Source: Variovorax sp. WDL1 (GTDB taxonomy: Bacteria > Pseudomonadota > Gammaproteobacteria > Burkholderiales > Burkholderiaceae_C). Taken from it: 45,730 nt of DNA. A model generated the notes under the pieces. It was not told where the DNA came from. It saw only the letters and a program-made list of their open reading frames with translations, and searched no databases. Each line of letters starts with the position of its first letter. Position 1 is the first letter of the stretch. This document shows positions 1-8,244 of the stretch, piece after piece. A program made the translations under genes and the position numbers. The DNA is taken from the NCBI RefSeq assembly GCF_001541225.1, contig NZ_LMTS01000274.1, positions 1 to 45,730 on the forward strand, given 5' to 3'.

Positions 1-140
1 GGCCGTGCCCGCCGCGACCTATTGATCAGCGTTTCCTTAGGCACTTCTGGGTCAAGATCACAAACATGACCGTGCTCACTGAGCCAATGCCCTCGGCGTA
101 CGTGATCCGGCCTCGGGGAGGTCTGCCCCGACAAATCCAA
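1..140. other. Left-edge non-coding stretch
   Basis: No convincing gene is seen. A short plus-strand reading frame enters from the left edge and stops at the TGA at 23-25; it could be the last seven codons of an upstream gene, but this is too short to judge. The stretch lies beyond the 3' end of the LysR gene on the minus strand. No clear terminator hairpin is visible. Confidence 0.3.
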
Positions 141-1091
141 TCAGCGTCGGGGTGGGGAACGCTGATAGCCGGACGGCGCCGAAAGCCCGCGTGAAATGCG
201 TGCGTACGATGTGAGCATCGCAGCAAGCGTCTGCGCCTCGCGAGTCAGTGGACGCGATGCCTTGCGCAGAAGCGCCACAGGGTACTGACCCGGCGCCTCC
301 CTCAATTGCAGCGCGACGAGCTGCCCCGCCACCAGCGGATGATCGAGAGCGGTCCTTGGCAGGCGGGCCAGGCACTCCGACTCGATGAGCGTTGCGATCG
401 CGCCGAACAGCGAGTCCGTGACTGCGGCGATGCGCGGGCGCCCGAGCGAATGGTTGTCGAAGAGCTCGCGGATGCTCGCGTCGTTGGCGCCCGGCTGCGA
501 AGGGTCGCCCACCACGACCCAGTCGCAGCCGCACAGCTCGGCCAACGATGTCGCACGGGCGAGTGGATGTCCTTTCCGCGCAGCGACCACAGGTTCTGAT
601 TCGTACAGGACATCGATCTTCAGGTCCACCGCGTGCAGGTCTGCCGGCAAGCGGGACACGGCGAGTTCGAGCCGGTTCTCGCGCACGCCGGCGATGAGTT
701 CCGATGAAACACCGTGGGTCATGCGAACCGTGACATCGGGCAGTACGCGCCGATAGTCTTCCAGAACAGACGGCACGAGCCTGAGCGAAGGCTCGATCGA
801 GACCCCCAGGGAGACGCTGGCCGCGCGACGCCGGTGCGGCGCCTTGAGCCACTCCTCTGCGCGATCTGCTTCCAGCAGGATGGCCTGCGCGTAGCGAACG
901 AACTGCTCACCGTCGCTGTTCAGCGAAGCTCCCTGCCCCCCGCGATCGAAGAGCATGACCCCATGCTCCCGCTCGAGTTTGGCCACGCTCTTCGTCAGGC
1001 CGGCCTGTGATCGTCCCTGCGCGCGCGCAGCGGCGCGATAGCCGCCGTGGGTGATGACCGCGACCAAGTCACGAAGCTGCTGGAGTGTCAT
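141..1091 (-). CDS. LysR-family transcriptional regulator
   Basis: A 316-residue LysR-type regulator. The N-terminal winged helix-turn-helix (about residues 1-60, beginning MTLQQLRDLVAV) has the family pattern of a helix with G-YRAAARA, then QAGLTKSVAKLEREHGVMLF, followed by an effector-binding domain to the C-terminus. An ATG 13 codons upstream (1130) is in frame, but the family alignment begins at the MTLQQL methionine, so 1091 is chosen. The gene is divergent from a Bug solute-binding protein gene starting at 1199, with 107 bp between the starts and a dyad at 1122-1144. It probably regulates that Bug/aminotransferase pair and itself; the effector is unknown. LysR assignment is firm; the target is inferred from the divergent layout. 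Confidence 0.9.
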   Translation of the reverse strand: MTLQQLRDLVAVITHGGYRAAARAQGRSQAGLTKSVAKLEREHGVMLFDRGGQGASLNSDGEQFVRYAQAILLEADRAEEWLKAPHRRRAASVSLGVSIEPSLRLVPSVLEDYRRVLPDVTVRMTHGVSSELIAGVRENRLELAVSRLPADLHAVDLKIDVLYESEPVVAARKGHPLARATSLAELCGCDWVVVGDPSQPGANDASIRELFDNHSLGRPRIAAVTDSLFGAIATLIESECLARLPRTALDHPLVAGQLVALQLREAPGQYPVALLRKASRPLTREAQTLAAMLTSYARISRGLSAPSGYQRSPPRR

Positions 1092-1121
1092 AGCAGGGCC
1101 TGATTGCCAAATGGAATCGCG

Positions 1122-1144
1122 ATTGTCCAAAAACTATGGTCAAT
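1122..1144. promoter_or_regulatory. Candidate LysR operator between divergent genes
   Basis: A 23-bp dyad has arms ATTG-T-CCA and TGG-T-CAAT, matching except at the fifth base. It lies in the 107-bp gap between the LysR gene and the Bug gene. Size, interrupted symmetry and position fit LysR-type recognition sites next to the regulator's own gene. Assignment is by position and symmetry only. Confidence 0.45.
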
Positions 1145-1198
1145 CGCTGCGCAGGTCGGCACATTCGCACCACTACTTTCAGAATCATTGGAGAGCTC

Positions 1199-2170
1199 AT
1201 GCGCCGCCTTCGTCTGCTTGCCCCGATCCTTGCCGCACTGGCGCTTGTCAGCGTCTCGCAAGCGCAATCTCAGGTGCCTTCGCCCATCAAGCTGGTGGTG
1301 GGGTATCCGCCCGGCGGCAGTTCCGACACGTTGGCGCGGCTCCTTGGGCAGGCTCTGCAGGACTCGCTGAAGACCACCGTCATCGTCGACAACCGTCCCG
1401 GGGCCGGCGGGCGACTCGCAGCGGCGCAGTTCAAGCGTGCACCGACCGACGGCAGCGAAATCATGATCGCCCCCAACGCGCTCACCACGGTCCAGAGCCT
1501 GGTGTATGCCGACAAGCTCGGCTATAGCGTGCTCGACGACTTCGTGCCGGTCGCCAAGCTGGCGAGCTATCCTATCGCGCTGTCCGTGCCAGGCTCGTCG
1601 AGCATCCGCACGGCGAGCGACCTCACCGCATGGGTCAAGGCCAACCCGACGCAAGCGAACTACGGATCTTCCGGCGCCGGCGGCATGTCGCACTTTGCCG
1701 GGTTGATGTTCGCCAAGGCCGCCGCCATTCAATGGGCTCACGTTCCGTACAAGGGAGGCGCGCCGCTCATCACCGACCTGGTCGGGGGTCATGTCGGTGC
1801 CGGGGTGGATACGGTGATCGATCACATCGAGCACGCCCGGGCGGGCAAGATCCGGATCGTCGGCATCTTCAGCCAGAAGCGCTATGCCTTGGCGCCCGAA
1901 GTTCCCACCCTGGCCGAGCAGGGAATCAAGGGTCTGGACATCGAAGGCTGGTTCGGGGCCTTTGTGCCGGCTGGCACGCCGCCAGCGGTGGTGACCCGGT
2001 TGGACGACGCGATCGGCAAGGTCCTGGCCGACCCCACCTTCAAGGCCAGGCTGAACAAGCTGGTGATCGAAGTCAGCTACCTGCACAGCAGCGAGTTCCG
2101 TAAGCTCCAGGCGGCCGAGCTGCAAGCCTGGACGCCGGTGGTGCGGGACTCGGGCTTCAAGCCGGAATGA
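1199..2170 (+). CDS. Bug/TctC-family periplasmic solute-binding protein
   Basis: A 323-residue tripartite tricarboxylate-type (Bug) binding protein. It starts with a Sec signal peptide (MRRLRLLAPILAALALVSVS, cleaved near AQA/SQ). The mature protein shows the family signatures: VGYPPGGSSDTLAR near the N-terminus, VIVDNRPGAGGR, and the mid-domain VPYKGGAPLITDLVGG. It should bind a small organic acid in the periplasm. The ATG at 1199 has a GGAG sequence just upstream; in-frame ATG codons further upstream would add residues before the signal peptide. Its stop overlaps the aminotransferase start (ATGA), so the two are translationally coupled. No TctA/TctB membrane partners are present. The ligand cannot be read from sequence. 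Confidence 0.9.
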   Translation: MRRLRLLAPILAALALVSVSQAQSQVPSPIKLVVGYPPGGSSDTLARLLGQALQDSLKTTVIVDNRPGAGGRLAAAQFKRAPTDGSEIMIAPNALTTVQSLVYADKLGYSVLDDFVPVAKLASYPIALSVPGSSSIRTASDLTAWVKANPTQANYGSSGAGGMSHFAGLMFAKAAAIQWAHVPYKGGAPLITDLVGGHVGAGVDTVIDHIEHARAGKIRIVGIFSQKRYALAPEVPTLAEQGIKGLDIEGWFGAFVPAGTPPAVVTRLDDAIGKVLADPTFKARLNKLVIEVSYLHSSEFRKLQAAELQAWTPVVRDSGFKPE

Positions 2171-3294
2171 TGAACATGGCTGACGATCAAGCGATGTTTC
2201 CGCAGCACATCCGCGCGCTGAAGCCCTATGTCCCGGGGCTGCCCATGGAACAGGTGGCGCGCCGGCTGAACCTGCCGGTGACGCAGATCGCCAAACTCGC
2301 ATCGAACGAGAACCCGCTCGGCGCAAGCCCGCTCGCATTGCTCGCACTCGCCGAACAACCGATCGACCCCTCGCGCTACCCCGACGCTGATTGCGCCGAT
2401 CTGACCCACGCACTGGCCGCCCACCTGGAGGTGCCCGCCGACTGGGTCGTGGCTGGCGCCGGTTCGGAAAGCGTCCTGGGGATGGCGGCGAGCATGCTCC
2501 TCACGCCCGGGCGCACCGCGGTGTATTCGCAGTACTCGTTTCAGGCCTTCGTCAATGCAGCGCAACGCGTGGGTGCCACCTCGCGCGTCGTGCCGTCGCC
2601 CCGCTTCACGGTAGATCTGAAAGGCCTGGCGGATGCCATCGGACCGGACACCTCGCTCGTCTACATCGCTAACCCCGGCAATCCCACCGGCACCTGGCTG
2701 GAGCCGGAGGCGGTGGAGGCGTTCCTCGAGCGCGTTCCATCGCAGGTGGCGGTCCTTCTGGATGAGGCTTATCGCGAGTACATGCCGCCCGAGCGGCGCG
2801 GCGATTCGGTGGCCTGGCTCAGGCGCCACCCGAACCTGATCGTCGCCCGCACCTTCTCCAAGGCCTACGGACTGGCCGGCCTGCGCGCGGGCTACGGCAT
2901 CGCGCAGCCGCACTTCGCCGATGTGATGCGGCGGCTGCGCGCACCTTTCTCGGTGACGCAGAGCGCACAGGTTGCCGCCGTTGCCGCCCTGGCCGACACC
3001 GACTTTTTGGAGCGCACGGCCGACGCCAACCGGCAAGGCCTGGCTCAGCTGGGCGCAGCCTTGCAGCGAATGGGCATCGAGGCACTGCCCTCGTCGGCCA
3101 ACTTCGTCCTGGCGCGGGTCGGCGACGGCGTCGACATGGCGCAGCGCCTGCAACGCCACGGCCTGATCGTGCGGCCGGTGGCCAACTATGGATTGGCCGA
3201 GTGGGCCCGGCTGTCGGTGGGGCGAAGCGACGAAAACGCCCGGCTTATCGAGGCGCTGCATATGGAACGCCATGCGCTGAGGGCCCAGAAGTAA
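2167..3294 (+). CDS. HisC-like PLP-dependent aminotransferase
   Basis: A 375-residue class I/II aminotransferase closest to the histidinol-phosphate/aromatic aminotransferase group. Visible features are LASNENPLG near residue 45, the NPGNPTG loop (Asn172), LLDEAY (Asp199, contacts the PLP ring nitrogen) and the Schiff-base lysine in TFSKAYGLAGLRAGYG (Lys232). Full length for the family. It overlaps the preceding Bug gene by four bases, which suggests a catabolic or transport-linked role rather than a his operon. HisC paralogues in Burkholderiales can act on aromatic amino acids, so a transamination yielding an aryl-pyruvate is possible. Substrate is inference. Two further in-frame ATGs at 2170 and 2176 are equally possible starts. 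Confidence 0.85.
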   Translation: MMNMADDQAMFPQHIRALKPYVPGLPMEQVARRLNLPVTQIAKLASNENPLGASPLALLALAEQPIDPSRYPDADCADLTHALAAHLEVPADWVVAGAGSESVLGMAASMLLTPGRTAVYSQYSFQAFVNAAQRVGATSRVVPSPRFTVDLKGLADAIGPDTSLVYIANPGNPTGTWLEPEAVEAFLERVPSQVAVLLDEAYREYMPPERRGDSVAWLRRHPNLIVARTFSKAYGLAGLRAGYGIAQPHFADVMRRLRAPFSVTQSAQVAAVAALADTDFLERTADANRQGLAQLGAALQRMGIEALPSSANFVLARVGDGVDMAQRLQRHGLIVRPVANYGLAEWARLSVGRSDENARLIEALHMERHALRAQK

Positions 3295-3384
3295 CAGAAG
3301 ATGCGTCCCAAGATGCTCGCGCCGGCCCCTGGGTTCCACTGGTGCAGACCGGGCTGAACTTGGCCGACCGAACCGAGCGGCAGG

Positions 3385-3660
3385 TCCCTCGAACGGCGCC
3401 GGCTCTTCCACGCGAACCCCGAGCTGTCGTGGCTCGGAAACCGCGCGCTACATCGCGCAGGTGCTGGCGACCATTCCTAGACATGAAGTTCAGACCGGCA
3501 TTGCCGGCACCGGCATCAAGCCGCTCGACAACCCGGCGCACCCAATCACTCCCCCGAATTCGTGGAGGACGAAGGCGCAATGAAGATAGGCGTGAGGGGC
3601 CTAGTGGCGTCCGCGATCCAGTACATGGCTGGTCCGGGCTCACGCGCTGCCAACCGCTGA
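3385..3660 (+). pseudogene. Remnant of an M20 amidohydrolase, internally deleted and frameshifted
   Basis: Three short matches to an M20-family amidohydrolase (hippurate or IAA-amino-acid hydrolase type) lie in order but in different frames. RRLFHANPELSW is read from about 3394. ETARYIAQVLATIP then HEVQTGIAGTGI is read in the next frame from 3437. HSPEF followed by VEDEGAMKIGVRGLVASA, ending in NR and a stop at 3660, is read in the first frame again from about 3547. In intact enzymes the first two blocks are the N-terminus and the third is the extreme C-terminus; the catalytic and dimerisation domains between them (about 300 residues) are missing. This is therefore a deletion product with at least two frame changes. 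Recognition is from motif memory, not alignment. Confidence 0.6.
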
Positions 3661-3671
3661 CCTTTACATAA

Positions 3672-3700
3672 GGCGAAATGCTCATCCGCCGCATTTCGCC
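3672..3700. terminator. Stem-loop between convergent genes
   Basis: A perfect 10-bp inverted repeat (GGCGAAATGC at 3672-3681 and GCATTTCGCC at 3691-3700) encloses a 9-nt loop. It lies between the plus-strand aminotransferase/M20 remnant and the minus-strand Bug gene ending at 3743, where a bidirectional terminator is expected. There is no good T-tract on either side, so intrinsic termination is plausible but unproven. Confidence 0.45.
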
Positions 3701-3742
3701 GGATGCCCAGCAAACCATTAGCAGGTTCAAGGCTGCCCACCG

Positions 3743-4714
3743 CTATTCAACCTTGGCGCCGGTCGCCTTGACCACCTTGCCCCACTGCACCGTCTCGGAG
3801 CGGATCCACGCACCGAATTGCTCGGGCGTGCTGGCGATCACGTCGAATTGCATCGCGCGCAGCTTGTTTGCCATCTCGCGCGTCTTGAGGATCTTGACGA
3901 GCTCGCGGTGGTAGCGCTCGATCGCCGCGCGCGGAGTCGCTGCGGCGGCAAGAAAGCCCACCCAGCCGGTCGCTTCCATCTCCTTGTAGCCCAGCTCGAT
4001 GAGGGTTGGGATCTCGGGCGTGTCCACGAAGCGCTTCTCGCCCGTGGTCGCTAACAGTTTCAGCTTTCCCTCCTTGACGAACTGCTGCACGTTGCCAGGC
4101 ACCATGAAGGCGGCCTGAACATTGCCTGCGAGCAGGTCGATGACCGCGGGGCCGGCGCCCTTGTAGGGTACGTGGGTCAGCTGAATGCCAGCTGCCAACT
4201 TGAACATCTCCATGGTGAGATGAGAAGCGCTTCCCATCGCCACGGATGCATAAGACAGCCTTGCAGGCTGGGCCTTCGCCATGGCCACCAGTTCGGCAAC
4301 GGATGACACGCCGGCCATCGGGTTCACCACGAGGTATTGCGGCGACTTGACCGCGAGGGTGATCGGTGCGAGATCTTTCGACGGGTCGTAGGGCATCTTC
4401 TCGAAGAGCGAGACGTTGATCGCGAGCGGGCCGTTGTAGCCGACCAGCAGCGTGTGTCCATCCGGTGGAGCTTTCGCGACGAATTCGGCGCCGATGTTGC
4501 CGCCCGCACCGGGCTTGTTCTCTACGATGACAGGTTGCCCGAGGGCCTCCTGGAGCTTGGGAGCCACGAGGCGCGCCAGGACGTCGTTGGTGCTGCCGAC
4601 GATCGGAACGACGATGCGCACCGGTCTCGTGGGAGCCCACTCTTCCGCCGCCAACGCCATCGGTGCCACCCATGCGGCCGCTGCGGCGGCCATGAAGGAT
4701 CTTCTGGATTTCAT
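3743..4714 (-). CDS. Bug/TctC-family periplasmic solute-binding protein
   Basis: A 323-residue Bug protein with a twin-arginine-like N-terminus (MKSRRSFMAAAAAAW, cleavage near ALA/AE). Family signatures are IVVPIVGSTNDVLARL, VIVENKPGAGGN, VPYKGAGPAVIDLL and the C-terminal ATPEQF-type segment. The start at 4714 is preferred because a GGAG sequence lies six bases before it; an ATG at 4726 would place that ribosome site inside the gene. It is the last gene of the long minus-strand hpa-like operon, 75 bp after hpaH, so it probably brings in the aromatic acid or an analogue handled by that pathway. The usual PGG-S/T of the first signature is replaced by IVGST, a departure that may reflect ligand specificity. 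Confidence 0.88.
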   Translation of the reverse strand: MKSRRSFMAAAAAAWVAPMALAAEEWAPTRPVRIVVPIVGSTNDVLARLVAPKLQEALGQPVIVENKPGAGGNIGAEFVAKAPPDGHTLLVGYNGPLAINVSLFEKMPYDPSKDLAPITLAVKSPQYLVVNPMAGVSSVAELVAMAKAQPARLSYASVAMGSASHLTMEMFKLAAGIQLTHVPYKGAGPAVIDLLAGNVQAAFMVPGNVQQFVKEGKLKLLATTGEKRFVDTPEIPTLIELGYKEMEATGWVGFLAAAATPRAAIERYHRELVKILKTREMANKLRAMQFDVIASTPEQFGAWIRSETVQWGKVVKATGAKVE

Positions 4715-4788
4715 CTGGGTCTCCATTTATCGGCCGTGCGCGTGCGGACCTCGCGCAGTGGCTCTCGAGGCTCGAGGCCGGCCTCCGT

Positions 4789-5589
4789 TTACACAAACTC
4801 GAAGCTGAAACGGCCGAGCTGGCCGTAGTCCGCGTCGAACACGTCGCCCTTGCGCGCCGCGATCGGACGCGTGAACGAACCTGCCAGCACCACTTGCCCC
4901 GCCTCCAGACACTCGTCCCAGGGCGCAAGCTTCTGCGCGAGCCACGCGATGCCGACTGCGGGGTGCCCCTGAACGCCCGCGGCGAGGCCCGTTTCTTCGA
5001 CCATGCCGTTTTGCCTCAGGATGGCGCCACACCACGGCAGATCGACCTCTTTCGGCGCCACCCTGCGGCCGCCGAGGATGATGCCGGCGTTGGCCGCGTT
5101 GTCCGAGATGGTGTCGAAGACCTTGCGCATCGCCTTGGTGTGGCGGTCGAGCTGTTCGATACGCGAATCGATGATCTCGATCGCGGGAGTCACGTACTCG
5201 GTCGCGTCCAGCACCTCATCCACCGAGACACGCGGGCCGTGCAGCCTCTTCTTCAGGATGAAGGCGAGCTCGACTTCCACGCGCGGCGCGATGAATCGCT
5301 GCGACGGAATGGCCCCGGGCTCGAAAAACATGTCGTCCAGCAACGTGCCGTAGTCGGGCTCGTCGATCTGGCTGGCCTGCTGCATGGCGCGCGAGGTGAG
5401 GCCGATCTTGTGGCCGCGCACCGTGCGGCCTTCAGCGATCTTCATGGCAACCCAGGCGCGCGAGATGGCGTAGCCATCCTCGATCGTCATGCAGGGATAG
5501 CGCTTGGAAAAGTGCTCGACCTGCACCCGCGATGTCTCGCTCTGGTGCAGTTCGGCCGCGAGTTTCGCGATCAATTCAGTGTCGAACAT
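4789..5589 (-). CDS. hpaH: 2-oxo-hepta-3-ene-1,7-dioate hydratase-like (HpaH)
   Basis: A 266-residue hydratase of the HpaH/MhpD (2-oxopent-4-enoate hydratase) family, normal length for HpaH. In the homoprotocatechuate pathway it adds water to 2-oxohept-3-enedioate, giving 4-hydroxy-2-oxoheptanedioate. Recognisable blocks are YAISRAWVAMKIAEGR, RGHKIGLTSRAMQ, EPDYGTLLDDM, VEVELAFIL (metal-ligand acidic residues), the EIIDSRI segment and the terminal FDADYGQLGRFSFEFV. An AAGGA ribosome site lies six bases upstream of the ATG at 5589. It sits 39 bp after ligB and before the last Bug gene in one operon. Family assignment is strong; the exact chain length of the substrate depends on the ring-cleavage product and is inferred. 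Confidence 0.85.
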   Translation of the reverse strand: MFDTELIAKLAAELHQSETSRVQVEHFSKRYPCMTIEDGYAISRAWVAMKIAEGRTVRGHKIGLTSRAMQQASQIDEPDYGTLLDDMFFEPGAIPSQRFIAPRVEVELAFILKKRLHGPRVSVDEVLDATEYVTPAIEIIDSRIEQLDRHTKAMRKVFDTISDNAANAGIILGGRRVAPKEVDLPWCGAILRQNGMVEETGLAAGVQGHPAVGIAWLAQKLAPWDECLEAGQVVLAGSFTRPIAARKGDVFDADYGQLGRFSFEFV

Positions 5590-5628
5590 GGCGTCCTTGC
5601 TGGAGAGGGAGTGCGGGGTAAGGCGCGA

Positions 5629-6447
5629 TTACGCGACGGACATCGTTGCTGCAGTGCAAGTCACCGCGAAGATCGGGATCGGCTTCATGTGCAGGATCTC
5701 ACCTCTGCCACGGGCCGCCGCAGCCACCGTGAGGAAAGTGCGGATCTCGAAGCCGCCCTGCCCTGCATCGCGATACGTCGACTCGTCGGAGTACGAGAGC
5801 ATGGCGTCGCGATCATTGCGGCACCAGCGGTCCATGAACTCGGCGTCCCAGGCCTCGTTCACCTTGCCCGAATCCGGCGTGGCCGGCCAGTGCGAGATGC
5901 CGCCGGTGCCGACCAGCGCGATGCGCTCCGGCAGCTTGTCGCAGGCACGGCGCAGCGCCTCCCCGAAGGCCCACGCCCGGTGCAGCGGGGTCAGTGGCGG
6001 CCCTTGGCAGTTGATGTTGACCGGGATGACGTCAAGGTCGTAGGCCGGCGTGAGGAAGTGCAGCGGCACCATGATCCCGTGGTCGAACCTCCACTCCTCG
6101 GCATAGGCCACGTCCACCGTCTGCATCACTTCCCGGACCAGGCGCTGCGACAGTGCGGCGTTGCCTGGGACGCGGTGCTTCTCGATGCCCAACCACTTCG
6201 GATCTTCGATGGGCCCTTCGTAGTGGTCGGCCATGCCGATCGCGTACGCCGGCATGTTGTTCATGAAGAAGTTCGCAAAGTGCTCGGCGGCGACGACGAT
6301 CACCGCGTCGGGCTTGCTGGCCCGAAGCTGTTCGCCCATCCGGTGGAATTGCTGGTGGAATTCGTCCTTCACGGCCGCGTCGGCCAGGTGGGCGCGGCCG
6401 GTGATGCCGGGGGCGTGGCTGCAGACGCCAGCGAAAACAAGGCTCAT
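5629..6447 (-). CDS. LigB-type extradiol ring-cleavage dioxygenase, catalytic subunit
   Basis: A 272-residue class III (type II) extradiol dioxygenase of the LigB superfamily, which opens a catechol ring next to the hydroxyls using non-haem Fe(II). Visible iron-ligand and catalytic features are the early SHAPG histidine, the EHFANFF histidine, the catalytic DHGIMVPLHF block, VGTGGISHWP and GFEIRTF (the glutamate ligand). The start at 6447 has an AGGAG six bases away; an ATG five codons upstream lies inside the preceding ligA gene. It follows the LigA-like gene by one base and is translationally coupled to it. In classical hpa clusters the dioxygenase is HpaD; here a two-subunit LigAB arrangement fills that place. 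Substrate could be homoprotocatechuate, protocatechuate or another carboxylated catechol. Confidence 0.87.
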   Translation of the reverse strand: MSLVFAGVCSHAPGITGRAHLADAAVKDEFHQQFHRMGEQLRASKPDAVIVVAAEHFANFFMNNMPAYAIGMADHYEGPIEDPKWLGIEKHRVPGNAALSQRLVREVMQTVDVAYAEEWRFDHGIMVPLHFLTPAYDLDVIPVNINCQGPPLTPLHRAWAFGEALRRACDKLPERIALVGTGGISHWPATPDSGKVNEAWDAEFMDRWCRNDRDAMLSYSDESTYRDAGQGGFEIRTFLTVAAAARGRGEILHMKPIPIFAVTCTAATMSVA

Positions 6448-6448
6448 A

Positions 6449-6784
6449 TCACACTCCTGCAACTTTCTCGCCGGTCCCGGTGGTCATGGCATAGATGCCG
6501 GCGCGCACCGGGCCGTACTTGCGCACGCCTTCGCGCATCGCCTCGAGGTAGTCCGCCCAGGGCAGGCCCAAGAGCGGCGCGAAGTGCATCAGCAGTTGCC
6601 CGTTGCAGCCGAGTACATACAGCTTGCCGATATCGCCGTTGCGAATGGCAGCGCGCTCCTCGTCGTCGAGTTCGTACTCGGCCAGCAAGCGTTCACGCCC
6701 GTCTCCGCCGCCGAGATAGCGCCGTTGCACCTCCGCCTCGCGATTCATCGCGTACAGGAGCTTTTGCATGGCATACAGGCTCAT
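6449..6784 (-). CDS. LigA-type small subunit of extradiol dioxygenase
   Basis: A 111-residue all-helical protein resembling the alpha subunit of protocatechuate 4,5-dioxygenase (LigA domain). Recognisable stretches are MQKLLYAMNREAEVQRRYL near the N-terminus, ELDDEERAAIRNGDIGKLY in the middle, and GLPWADYLEAMREG near residue 80. In the known LigAB enzyme this subunit caps the active site of the beta subunit. It is somewhat shorter than the well-studied LigA (about 139 residues). The ATG at 6784 overlaps the stop of hpaE as TGATG, so translation is coupled upstream, and its stop is one base from ligB. A GTG one codon earlier is also possible. Function as partner of the LigB gene is inferred from adjacency and family. 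Confidence 0.82.
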   Translation of the reverse strand: MSLYAMQKLLYAMNREAEVQRRYLGGGDGRERLLAEYELDDEERAAIRNGDIGKLYVLGCNGQLLMHFAPLLGLPWADYLEAMREGVRKYGPVRAGIYAMTTGTGEKVAGV

Positions 6785-8241
6785 CACACGCCCCAGTGCG
6801 GGATGTGGTGCGAACCCAGCGATACCGCGATGTTCTTCGGCTCGCAGAAGACCTCGTAGCTCCAGGTGCCGCCCTCACGGCCTGTCCCCGACGCCTTCGT
6901 GCCACCAAAGGGCTGGCGCAAGTCCCTGACGTTCTGGCTGTTGACGAAGCACATGCCCGCCTCGATCGCTGCCGCCACGCGATGCGCGCGGCCCAGGTTC
7001 TCGGTGAAAACGTAGCTCGACAAGCCGTAGGCGATATCGTTGGCGATGCGGATTGCATCGGCTTCGTCCTCGAACGGGATCAGACAGGCCACGGGCCCGA
7101 AGATCTCTTCCTGGGCGATCTTCATCTCGTTGCGCACGTCGGCGAACACCGTCGGCACCACGAAGTTGCCGCGCCGAACGCGGTCGGAGAGCGCCGGCAC
7201 ATCGAGTCCGCCGCACAGCATGGTCGCGCCCTCCTTTTGCCCCAGCTCGATGTAGCTGCGCACCTTGGCCAGGTGGCCCTGCGAGATCATCGGGCCGACG
7301 ATGGTGTTCTCGTCCAGCGGATCGCCGACCGTGATCTTCCTGGCCCGCTCGGCAAAGCGTTCCGCGAATTTCGCGTAGATCGACTTCTGCACCAGGATGC
7401 GGCTGCCGGCAGTGCAGCGTTCGCCGTTGTTGGAAAAGATCATGAAGACGGCCGCGTCGAGCGCGCGCTCGAAGTCGGCGTCGTCGAAGACCACGAAGGG
7501 CGACTTGCCGCCCAACTCCATGCTGAACTTCTTCAGTCCCGCTTCCTTGACGATGCGGTGGCCGGTGGCGGTGGATCCGGTGAAGGAGATGGCGCGCACG
7601 TCAGGGTGCCGCACCAGCGGCTCCCCCGCGTCCTTGCCGTAGCCGTGCACCAGGTTCAGCACGCCAGCGGGGATGCCGGCTTCCAGCGCCAGCTCGCCCA
7701 GCCTGGCAGCAGTCATCGGCGAGAGCTCGCTCATCTTCAGCACCGCCGTGCTGCCGAACGCGAGGCAGGGTGCCACCTTCCAGGTTGCGGTCATGAAGGG
7801 CACGTTCCACGGCGAAATCAGCGCGCAGACCCCGACAGGATGGAACAACGTGTAGTTCAGGTGCGTGGGCGTGGGGTAGGTGTGGCCGTCCACACGCGTG
7901 CACATTTCAGCGAAATAGTAGAAGTTGTCGGCCGCGCGCGGCACGAGGCCCTTGCCCGTCTGTGCGATCACCTGGCCGCAGTCGTCGGTCTCGGTGCGGG
8001 CCAGCTCGGGCACGTGCTCGGCGATCAGGTCGCCCAGTTTCACGATCAGCTTGGCACGCTCCGGCGCGGGCATACTGGCCCACTTCGTGAACGCGGCCTT
8101 GGCGGCGGCCACCGCGTCGTTCACCTCTTGCTCGCCCCCGGAGGCGACTTCAGCCAGCACGTCCTGGGTGGCCGGATTGACCGTCTCGAAGTAGTCGCGG
8201 CCCTTGACCGCCTTGCCATTGATCAGGTGTTCGATACGCAT
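6784..8241 (-). CDS. hpaE: 5-carboxymethyl-2-hydroxymuconate semialdehyde dehydrogenase (HpaE)
   Basis: A 485-residue NAD-dependent aldehyde dehydrogenase of the HpaE type. It oxidises the semialdehyde produced by extradiol ring cleavage to the dicarboxylate. Family features are SPWNVPFMTATWKVAPCLAF (cofactor domain and oxyanion Asn), FTGSTATG, MELGGKSPF (general-base Glu), NNGERCTAGSR (catalytic Cys) and EEIFGPV. The stretch YFAEMCTRVDGHTYPTP and the phrase THLNYTLFHPVGVCALISPW are characteristic of HpaE rather than generic aldehyde dehydrogenases. It lies between hpaG2 (3 bp gap) and ligA (overlapping). This is the most specific marker that the operon handles a carboxymethyl-type ring-cleavage product, though sequence alone does not fix the side chain. 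Confidence 0.9.
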   Translation of the reverse strand: MRIEHLINGKAVKGRDYFETVNPATQDVLAEVASGGEQEVNDAVAAAKAAFTKWASMPAPERAKLIVKLGDLIAEHVPELARTETDDCGQVIAQTGKGLVPRAADNFYYFAEMCTRVDGHTYPTPTHLNYTLFHPVGVCALISPWNVPFMTATWKVAPCLAFGSTAVLKMSELSPMTAARLGELALEAGIPAGVLNLVHGYGKDAGEPLVRHPDVRAISFTGSTATGHRIVKEAGLKKFSMELGGKSPFVVFDDADFERALDAAVFMIFSNNGERCTAGSRILVQKSIYAKFAERFAERARKITVGDPLDENTIVGPMISQGHLAKVRSYIELGQKEGATMLCGGLDVPALSDRVRRGNFVVPTVFADVRNEMKIAQEEIFGPVACLIPFEDEADAIRIANDIAYGLSSYVFTENLGRAHRVAAAIEAGMCFVNSQNVRDLRQPFGGTKASGTGREGGTWSYEVFCEPKNIAVSLGSHHIPHWGV

Positions 8242-8244
8242 GAT

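Noticed and set aside
1088..2413. Minus-strand frame of 441 codons opposite the first Bug gene
   Set aside because: Antisense shadow; the sense strand carries a clear signal peptide and Bug motifs.
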